A stretch of 64,000 nt of DNA from Macrostomum hystrix. Taxonomy: Eukaryota; Platyhelminthes; Macrostomidae. Below, one piece after another: positions 56,275 to 64,000 of this stretch (positions are counted from its first letter, which is position 1; every line of letters starts with the position of its first letter). The notes beneath the pieces were generated by a model. It had not been told where the DNA came from, did no database searches, and saw only the letters and a list, made by a program, of their open reading frames with translations. Made by a program: the position numbers and the translations under genes. The DNA is taken from positions 9,343,501-9,407,500 of the forward strand of contig CATNEN010000003.1 of the NCBI GenBank assembly GCA_950097015.1, written 5' to 3'.

Positions 56275-56690
56275 GGGGTCGGTGGCAGAGCGGTTAACAA
56301 GTTTGCCTCTCGCACCACGGTCCCTAAGTTCGATTCCAAGGCGAGGCCACATTGATTTGGGGCGCAGCCGCGGAGAGAAGGCTTGAGGGCTTGTCGTACA
56401 ATTTACGCCCTTGAGGGCCAACCTCCAAGGCACAGTGAAATGTACACTGCCTGACGACGAGAAAGTCATGGCAGATGTACACACGTGTGTGAGGGTATGC
56501 CTGCGTACGTACTGTATCTGTGTGCGTGTGTGCTCAGGAGTCAGCGAAATGGGCAGAATTGCCTCCTCGCTGGCTGCGGGTCTAGTGTCACTAAATGATG
56601 TGCCACTGGCGCAGCCCTCCTGCAATTATTATTATTATTATTATTGTTATTATTATTATTAATATTAATATTATTATTATTATTATTATT
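56275..56690 (+). mobile_element. SINE-A, most complete copy
   Basis: It shows all parts: tRNA Ser/Leu-like head with box A 'tggcagagcggttaac' and box B 'gttcgattcc', central blocks 'ggggcgcagccgcggagag' and 'acagtgaaatgtacactgcc', the (GT)-rich segment, the 3' block 'gtctagtgtcactaaatgat', and a long (ATT)n tail from 56626. It is preceded by a G10 run (56268 region). This copy defines the family of about 350 bp plus tail. Confidence 0.92.
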
Positions 56691-56739
56691 ATGAAACCCC
56701 GGGTCTACCTAGCTGATGGGCGAAAAAATAACCTATAGC

Positions 56740-56875
56740 TCATGGGCGGTATGAGACAGGGAGATGTGAGACAGGAGAACGATGAGACATGGGAGAGGTA
56801 AAACAGGAAGAATGATGCAAGACAGGAGAATTATGAGACAGGGAGATGCGAGGAAGGGGCCGAGACAAGTACAAC
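56740..56875. repeat. Short degenerate 'gagacagg(g/a)aga' repeat
   Basis: A few imperfect copies of 'gatgagacaggagaa'-like units, again similar to the core of the MITE at 26609-27235. Confidence 0.5.
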
Positions 56876-57540
56876 AGAATTAGTTGATAACGTCACTTTA
56901 GTTGTCCGTGAGGAGAAGTAGGTGCCGGTAGGAGCTAGGTGGCCGGACTCCAAAGCTTTACATGCCGTATCTTAGCTCTCGGTGGTTTCCGACCCCAGCA
57001 AAAACATTGATTTACGAAAATTATACTCGTGAAACCAAATAAATAGATCACTTTCCTTCGTTTCGTTTGGATCCTCTAATCAGCAAAAGTTTCTGCCGAA
57101 AAAATATATTTGTTCCATGGCCTGTCTGCAAGATTTAGCATCCGATTTCGTAGAGCCTCACTGAACAACGGAGAAAGTTTAATGAATTAAAATGTGAGGC
57201 CAAAAGCAACAATGAGCAAATGGCAATGCGCGTTAAACCTCCTACGAGTGGTTTAACAAAAAACTTTGGATTAAAAAAATACAGATGGGGCCACGACTAT
57301 GTCATATAAATGAAAGGGAATGTCAACTTTTGATTTATTGATTGTTGCAAGTCAGAAAGTAAGCTGACTGTTGCAATTATTTTCGGTTCAACTAACGGTT
57401 AATTAGTTTTAACTCGGTTGCTTTGGTTTTAAGCTTCAACTATATGTTATTGGTTTGCTCAAGGCTATATTTTCGGTTCGCTTTAACCAGACAGAAACTA
57501 AGTAACGCGAGGTCGCGCACATTAGTATTTTTTATATTTC
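56876..57540. other. Intergenic spacer
   Basis: Unique AT-rich sequence; no supported feature. Confidence 0.4.
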
Positions 57541-57846
57541 ATAATAATAATAAATGATTACACCTGCCCCAATAGGGTCAGATGTGCAGCCGACAGCACA
57601 GCCGCAGCTAATGCGCGGCGCATCTGAAGGCTGCGTACGGCTGTTCAGTCCATTGACTGGGGGGACGCCACACCCACCTTCAATTATCCCAGCTAATGCT
57701 GGTACCCATTTAACAGCTGGGTGAACTGAAGCAATGCAGAGTTAAGTGTCTTGCTAAAGGAAACAAATTGTTCCAGTGGAGACGGGAATCGAACCCCCGA
57801 CCTTCAAGTCGTGAGTCCGACGCCCTAACCACTAGGCTACAACCCC
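57541..57846 (-). mobile_element. SINE-B, most complete copy
   Basis: Minus-oriented. Read in its own direction it starts with a tRNA-like head ('gttgtagcctagtggttagg', box B 'ggttcgattcccg'), then 'tcctttagcaagacacttaa', 'ccccccagtcaatggactg', 'ctgtcggctgcacatctgac' and a tail of ATT repeats at 57541-57560. The head is unlike that of SINE-A. Confidence 0.9.
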
Positions 57847-58084
57847 AGTTCATATTTCAGCAAACGTTTAAAATACCTTACAATCGATAATACAACCAAC
57901 GAACAGCCCAGCCAATCAGATGCAAGAAAAGCACGTACGGCTCGTACATATCAGCGTACTCACAGTAACAATAAGAAGTATAATGAACTTACAGCCTACT
58001 CACAGTAGGCTGTGATAGTTATACAACAAGAAATGAAATAACAATCGATAACAAAATGATTCGTCGATTGACAACAACAGCCAA

Positions 58085-58185
58085 CAAGCTTCAATAAGCA
58101 GCACGACTATTCACAAGAACAACTGCAGGATAAAAAAACTTCATAATGGCAAATTAAATGTTTCAAAACTAAACGACATTTTTGT
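58085..58185 (+). pseudogene. Decayed fragment of the glycosyltransferase gene
   Basis: 'agcagcacgactattcacaa' here is identical to the coding sequence at about 55497-55516, and the following 'cttcataatggc' and 'gaaatgtt'-like stretch matches the last codons and stop region at 55750-55785. About 200 bp between the two parts is missing. It is therefore a partial duplicate of exon 2 plus the 3' flank with an internal deletion, in the same orientation and 2.5 kb downstream. Confidence 0.75.
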
Positions 58186-58390
58186 GCTATATTGTTTTCA
58201 TGCTTGACTATACGCAGCGTGCATGCAGTTTCTGTCCAATTTAACTTATTTTTGGAACAAGAAGCCCGTGTAGCATTAGCATGTCTATGGGTGCATGCGC
58301 GAACGGATGAAAACACATGTTTTTTAGTCTCTTGAAGGTTACTTTAGAACTTTTTGTTTTACTCACAACCACACTTGGGAGGTAGCGACA

Positions 58391-58672
58391 ATGAAACGAA
58401 ATCCAAGACTTCTGCAACTACCAGCTACATTCACCGCAGCTTTGGATGCACTAATCGAAATTTATGTTCCCATCGCAACTATTCTGAGCCTGTTAACCGA
58501 TTTTATAAAATTAGCTTTTATGAAAGCTGTCTTATCACTGCTTGGCATTCGACCCAGTCAGTCGGACGCCATCGAGATACGAATGCGACTTCCTTACGAA
58601 TACTGGAAGTTGTGCTGTCGCCGACACAAGCTCAGCTACCATGCGAACCAACGCAATTTTAAGAGTCCATAA
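58391..58672 (+). CDS. Hypothetical small protein (93 aa), weak
   Basis: A single open frame with ATG in a fair context ('gcgacaatga'). The middle (residues about 15-53) is hydrophobic and helical ('LIEIYVPIATILSLLTDF', 'LAFMKAVLSLLG'), followed by a basic Cys/Arg/His-rich tail ('LCCRRHK'). A small membrane protein is possible. I recognise no family, codon use is not GC-biased as in the firm genes here, and an open frame of this length may occur by chance. Confidence 0.22.
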   Translation: MKRNPRLLQLPATFTAALDALIEIYVPIATILSLLTDFIKLAFMKAVLSLLGIRPSQSDAIEIRMRLPYEYWKLCCRRHKLSYHANQRNFKSP

Positions 58673-59300
58673 AGATATTGTCCAATTTCTACTTGTATGT
58701 TTGATTTATGACTAGAGTAACATTAATTGTAAAACTATATATTGGCATGCCTCTCAAGTAACTAAATTTATTCTGTTTTAAAAAGGAGGCACACATTATT
58801 TGCAGCAATAAAGGCGCTAAAACTTTTCTTTGTGAGTGATACCTCAAAATAAAAAATGGTTAATTCCTTATGGAAGTCTTCTAAATCTGGATCTTTTCTA
58901 TATTTTTCCTGCAGGGACGAATAAATACTTAATACGATGCAATTAGCAGTCGCTGGTGTGTTACTGTGAGTGTTAAAGCAGGCTTGCCACAAACCTCCCT
59001 CCTTTTGCGAGCCTTGGACTTTGGACATTGGATTGGCTCTGGCTGACTTATTAGTCCGATCGAGCATTATTTTTTTGAGATGCCATGTGCGAAACAGCAG
59101 CACCACAGAGAGCTATAGACATCGTAGACAGGCAGGACGCAGTGATCCAATCACCAACCACCCGGCTCGCGTCTTTTCTGAGCTACTATTAAGGTAGTAC
59201 TGCAACTCGCGACAACCTGCTTCAGGGCTGCTCAGCTCCTGCCTTCTCGAGGCGGACCTTTCCGGCCTCGTCCGGCAAAGTGCAGTCATTACCGGCAGCT
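58673..59300. other. Spacer leading into the retrotransposon relic
   Basis: AT-rich at first, turning GC-rich at about 59110 where the retroelement 5' region may begin. No intact frame. Confidence 0.35.
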
Positions 59301-60480
59301 CCCCAGCGCTCCTTGCGACCAGTCGAGTTTTTTTGAGCAACCCAGCTCACCTGGTCCGGCTGCTACTGAGAGCTGGAGAGATTGAAGTCAAACCGGGCCC
59401 GTCCCGCCAGGACGAACTGAGGGCAACCCGGCAGCTCCGCCTCCTGCAGCTCTGCAGCCTTCGGGCCCGCAGACTGGAGCCACTGAACCTCCTGGTCACG
59501 CAAAGCATAGAAATTTCCTGCCTCTGGAGACCATTTCCAACCCTGCAGACCACCTCCGTCCGTCTGGCAAGTTGCCGGGCGACGAGACCACGTTATTATG
59601 AAGAACAGGGACATTGAAGGCGCGCGCCCGTCAACAACGGCACCTCACCTTTGCCCACACCACCAGCTGGTCAAAGCAAATTTTACATTGCGCGTGCCAG
59701 ATAACATTGGGCTCTGATCACCTACCGGTTGTCACTGAGCTAATTTCCATGGTAGTTGAGCCAAAAAAGCCGCGGCAGACCAGTTTCGCCTACCGGAAGG
59801 CCGACTGCAGTCGGGCAAGCTTTCACATCCAACTAGAAGCCAGCCTTGCTACCTGGTCCGAAAACGCGAACGACGTACCCAGTCAAATTGGGGCTAACCG
59901 CCTGGCTGACGCTATCATGGATGCCGCTAAAGTCGCAATCCCGCGTGGGCCGCAACGCGCGCCCCTGGCCTGGTTGTGCCCTGCACTGCCGCCTAGAGGC
60001 ACTCTGCGAGCTGAGGGAGCCCTGAACGACGAAGCAGCGGCGACTTGGTTTCAAGCAGTAACTGTGGCCTCTATGAAGCCCATCTCCGCTGAACGAAGGA
60101 ATCGTTTCGGAGGACCTTCGGGACACAACGCAAAGAACTGAAGTCAGCGGACCTGTGGAGCATTATTTACGCCCTGGAAGGCCGAACGCCTGCCGCCCGG
60201 CCTTCTTTATGCGACATGCAGAGCGACAGCGGCAGAGAGGCCTGCACTAAAGCCGGTACGCTAACCTCTTTCGGGCCTTCGAGGACGTACGCCGCCGACC
60301 CCGAAATCGAAATCGAAATCCAATGGGAAGCTATGGGCGCAGGCCCACGCCAGAATGACGCCAGCATTCGCAATGACGCAGTCCTGTTCGTCCAGCTCCA
60401 CACCGGCCATTTGTGGATTCTCCGCTTCTACCGCCACTGACTCGGGCTCGTCCTGATCGCCGCTCGATCTATTAGTTGCT
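59300..60480 (+). mobile_element. Degraded non-LTR retrotransposon fragment
   Basis: A GC-rich block with two broken frames in one orientation. The frame at 59333-59617 contains 'LLLRAGEIEVKPGP', the position and pattern of the 2A-like 'GDIExNPGP' motif at the start of many CR1/L2-type ORFs. The frame at 59614-60141 contains 'LGSDHLPVVTEL', the SDH catalytic motif near the C-terminus of the apurinic-like endonuclease domain, followed by a linker like that before reverse transcriptase. Most of the endonuclease and the whole reverse transcriptase are missing or scrambled, with stops and frame changes. Confidence 0.7.
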
Positions 60481-62300
60481 TAGGACGCCCGGTACCTGCT
60501 ACTGCAAATTGCCAATTCCACAGTGCTGGCCGGCGCCGACACATAGGCGTCAATACTAATTCGGTTATCCGCTTTACCATTGGCTCGCGAGTACTGAGCT
60601 TCCTTCCCGAGATCGGGGCTGAGACCCGGCCCCCTAAAGTGACGCCTCTGGCCGGAATTACATATTATACCACTGCATGCAGTACCTGCACTTTAATCAA
60701 GGGTTCTCTCCTGAGCATTCGAAATACACGATCATTGCTCTATCGTCCGCCAAATTGACCCACCATGACGCTAATAAAGCACCCTGGTAATAATTTGACA
60801 AAAAATTTTAAATTATGATCAGTGTCTCAGAATGCAATAAAACTTAAAAAAGCAACTTAAAGTTAAACAACTAGTATCATAAAACAGATGTAGAAAGGAA
60901 GATAGAAAACACGAACGAAGAGTTTAAAGATACTTTTTTGTTGGTTATTTACAGTTTTATTCTTTGCAAAAGCAGTACTTTAGATGACATCTACCACTTT
61001 TTTAAGAATACAAATTCCTGCATGTTTTTATTGTTGTGAATGTGGTCTTACTTACGTTAGGTTACGTACTTTTTAATTAATTGTTTTTATCTGGTTTGCA
61101 CACGCAATATCGAGCTCAAGCGCTAAGATTTAATTACTTTATTTTCTTCAAACCAAAGAAAATTTTTAATCAAGGTTTGTTTCTTATAAACTATACAAGT
61201 ATTCTATAGCTAGGCCTACTATACTAGCTATATGGAAAAAGCTTCTGTTGCTCCTGACAATGAAGAATGATGCCTGAGGTTTTTTAGAAAGACAAAATGC
61301 TTGTAGCAATCATTGTTTCATTGATTTGTTGCTAATTGCAGCATTGGTCATAAGACAATAATTTTTCTATGGTAGGGCCTACCTACTCTATTACTATGAA
61401 CCTTGTTTAAAATCAGTTGTTATTTGTTTAAAAATTGTTTTATAAACACTTAAAATAATAAATCATAACTATTAGTTTAGTTGCCAAGTTTCAAGAACTA
61501 TAATAGAATTGGACTAGTATAGCCAAAGTTATTTTAAAAAGGAAAGGACTTTTAAAACAAACCTTTTATAAAAAATGTGGGGTCATATTTTATTATTTAT
61601 TTTAATTTACTCTTATTATATTCTGCATTAGTAGCGGCGTAGCCCTCATACTGTCAGCATTGAGTATTGGTTACCTAGGCCTATAGGAATAAATGTTACA
61701 AACCTACGGATCTACAGTTTAGAATTGAGAAAGAATGAGAAGTGTGTTTTAGCCTTGCACCTAGAATATAATCCAATGTGTTAAAGTCTTTGTACCCCTT
61801 GTTAAGGCCAGTCCATGCCTCTGCTAGCTACCTAAGAGTGTTATTTTTTAGTAGCAGTTAAGGTGCAGTGGCTATGCATGTGTTACACTTTTGAAAAATC
61901 CCAATAGCACACTGGAAACCATTTATGGATTGACAACTTTTTCCCATTGGGTTGGCTATACTTTCCATATACAGTATGCTAGCTAGTATATAGTATATAA
62001 TATAGTATAGTCTATAGTATAGTATATATTAGTAAAGTGGTATATAGTACTAAAATATATTTTTTTACTCTATTTACTCTATATAACTCTTGTTTTCTCA
62101 ATTCCATGTATTAATTTTTTGCTTTAAAGCTAGTTGATCTTATTGACTACTTCGAGTACAAGTGTTAAGAAGCATAATGAATAATGAAAAGAGAAGTAAA
62201 TTAACTAGATAGTAGTACTAGATCCTGCATTCAGTACATAGCTAATTTAAGGACTACTCATCCAATGAGGAAATCCTATCCAACCAAACATAATGCTTTC
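60481..62300. other. AT-rich intergenic sequence
   Basis: No coding frame or element ends recognised. A short TA-rich stretch ('tatagtatataatatagtat') lies at about 61986-62010. Confidence 0.45.
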
Positions 62301-62302
62301 TA

Positions 62303-64000
62303 GAAATCATATCCAACCCCAATAGAATGCTGCTGGAAATCTCATCCAACCCCAACAGAAAGCTGCTGGAAATCTCATCCAACTTTTATAGAATGCTGCT
62401 GGAAATCTGATCCAACCCCAGCAGAATGCTGCTGGAAATCTCATCCAACCCCAACAGAATGCTGCTGGAAATCTCATCCAACCCCAACAGAATGCTGCTG
62501 GAAATCTCATCCAACTTTTATAGAATGCTGCTAGAAATCTCATCCAACCCCAACAGAAAGCTGCTGGAAATCTCATCCAACTTTTATAGAATGCTGCTGG
62601 AAATCTGATCCAACCCCAGCAGAATGCTGCTGGAAATCTCATCCAACCCCAACAGAATGCTGCTGGAAATCTCATCCAACCCCAACAGAAAGCTGCTGGA
62701 AATCTCATCCAACTTTTATAGAATGCTGCTGGAAATCTGATCCAACCCCAGCAGAATGCTGCTGGAAATCTCATCCAACCCCAACAGAATGCTGCTGGAA
62801 ATCTCATCCAACCCCAACAGAATGCTGCTGGAAATCTCATCCAACTTTTATAGAATGCTGCTAGAAATCTCATCCAACCCCAACAGAAAGCTGCTGGAAA
62901 TCTCATCCAACTTTTATAGAATGCTGCTGGAAATCTGATCCAACCCCAGCAGAATGCTGCTGGAAATCTCATCCAACCCCAACAGAATGCTGCTGGAAAT
63001 CTCATCCAACCCCAACAGAATGCTGCTGGAAATCTCATCCAACTTTTATAGAATGCTGCTGGAAATCTGATCCAACCCCAGCAGAATGCTGCTGGAAATC
63101 TCATCCAACCCCAACAGAATGCTGCTGGAAATCTCATCCAACCCCAACAGAAAGCTGCTGGAAATCTCATCCAACCCCAATGGAATGCTGCTGGAAATCT
63201 CATCCAACTTTTACAAAAAGCTGCTGGAAATCTCACCCAACCCCAATAGAATGCTGCTGGAAATCTCATCCAACCCCAACAGAAAGCTGCTGGAAATCTC
63301 ATCCAACTTTTATAGAATGCTGCTAGAAATCTCATCCAACCCCAACAGAAAGCTGCTGGAAATCTCATCCAACCCCAACAGAATGCTGCTGGAAATCTCA
63401 TCCAACCCCAATGGAATGCTGCTGGAAATCTCATCCAACTTTTACAAAAAGCTGCTGGAAATCTCACCCAACCCCAATAGAATGCTGCTGGAAATCTCAT
63501 CCAACCCCAACAGAAAGCTGCTGGAAATCTCATCCAACTTTTATAGAATGCTGCTAGAAATCTCATCCAACCCCAACAGAATGCTGCTGGAAATCTCATC
63601 CAACCCCAACAGAATGCTGCTGGAAATCTCACCCAACCCCAACGAAATGCTGCTGGAAATCTCACCCAACCCCAACAGAATGCTGCTGGAAATCTCATCC
63701 AACCCCAACAGAATGCTGCTGGAAATCTCATCCAACCCCAACGAAATGCTGCTGGAAATCTCACCCAACCCCAATAGAATGCTGCTGGAAATATCATCCA
63801 ACCCCAACAGAATGCTGCTGGAAATCTCATCCAACCCCAACGAAATGCTGCTGGAAATCTCACCCAACCCCAACAGAATGCTGCTGGAAATCTCATCCAA
63901 CCCCAACAGAATGCTGCTGGAAATCTCATCCAACCCCAACAGAATGCTGCTGGAAATCTCATCCAACCCCAACAGAATGCTGCTGGAAATCTCATCCAAC
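62303..64000. repeat. 33 bp minisatellite with 330 bp higher-order repeat, runs off the window
   Basis: About 51 copies of a unit close to 'ccaaccccaacagaatgctg' plus 'ctggaaatctcat'. Variant monomers carry 'aacttttatagaatg' or 'cagaaagctg'. The order of variants at 62426-62608 repeats at 62756-62938, a shift of 330 bp or ten monomers. Since 33 is a multiple of three, the minus strand stays open for over 560 codons (an 11-residue repeat, MRFPAAFCWGW) and other frames stay partly open. I see no splice sites or unique flanking coding sequence, so I regard it as non-coding. Confidence 0.93.

Noticed and set aside
56275-56350. tRNA gene candidates at this and other box A/box B sites
   Set aside because: The tRNA-like heads are the 5' ends of dispersed SINE copies with decayed stems, not stand-alone tRNA genes.

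Overview
This is a 64 kb stretch of an animal (eukaryotic) nuclear genome. Nearly every gene is split by GT-AG introns, coding exons are GC-rich and rich in Gln, Ala, Arg and Ser runs, and introns and spacers are AT-rich and full of minisatellites, tRNA-derived SINEs and short inverted-repeat DNA transposons. All gene products are of metazoan type. A spiralian invertebrate, perhaps a free-living flatworm of the Macrostomum kind, is my best guess from this texture; it is an inference, not a demonstration.

Genes left to right: an ARHGAP19-like RhoGAP (+, 9 exons, 4403-10734); a very large single-exon tubulin tyrosine ligase-like (TTLL6/13-type) gene (-, 12397-15966); misato/MSTO1 (-, 4 exons, 16696-24634); an unrecognised coiled-coil/proline-rich protein (-, 3 exons, 26028-28876); ribosomal protein eL13 (+, 33330-33965); a class I SAM methyltransferase (-, 6 exons, 35540-38605), head-to-head with an SLC25A33/36-type mitochondrial carrier (+, 5 exons, 39171-42804); a rhodopsin-like GPCR (+, 4 exons, 48987-52125); and a GT32-type Golgi glycosyltransferase (+, 2 exons, 54267-55777) with a decayed partial copy 2.5 kb downstream. 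A degraded non-LTR retrotransposon lies at about 59.3-60.4 kb. Exon models were built by hand from reading frames, splice sites and phases; each multi-exon model sums to a whole number of codons.

Repeats: at least fourteen tandem arrays (14 to 90 bp units), the largest being about 160 copies of a 23/24 bp unit inside misato intron 1 and a 33 bp array running off the right end. Because several units are multiples of three or lack stops, they create long spurious ORFs. Two SINE families recur (seven copies of SINE-A, about six of SINE-B). Several DNA transposons can be delimited with target-site duplications: a hAT with a BED-finger remnant, a hAT MITE nested inside a SINE, a Mutator-like MITE with a 10 bp TSD, a mariner relic and a long-arm foldback element.

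There is no operon-like functional cluster; the genes are unrelated housekeeping, cytoskeletal and receptor genes. TTLL and misato are both tubulin-related and are neighbours on the same strand, which may be chance. The most unusual item is the TTLL protein: its N-terminal third is an array of about 17 acidic-x-Pro-Val-Gly-Arg motifs (17-residue period in the best part), and its otherwise well-preserved ligase core has lost the conserved HLTN...NK segment.
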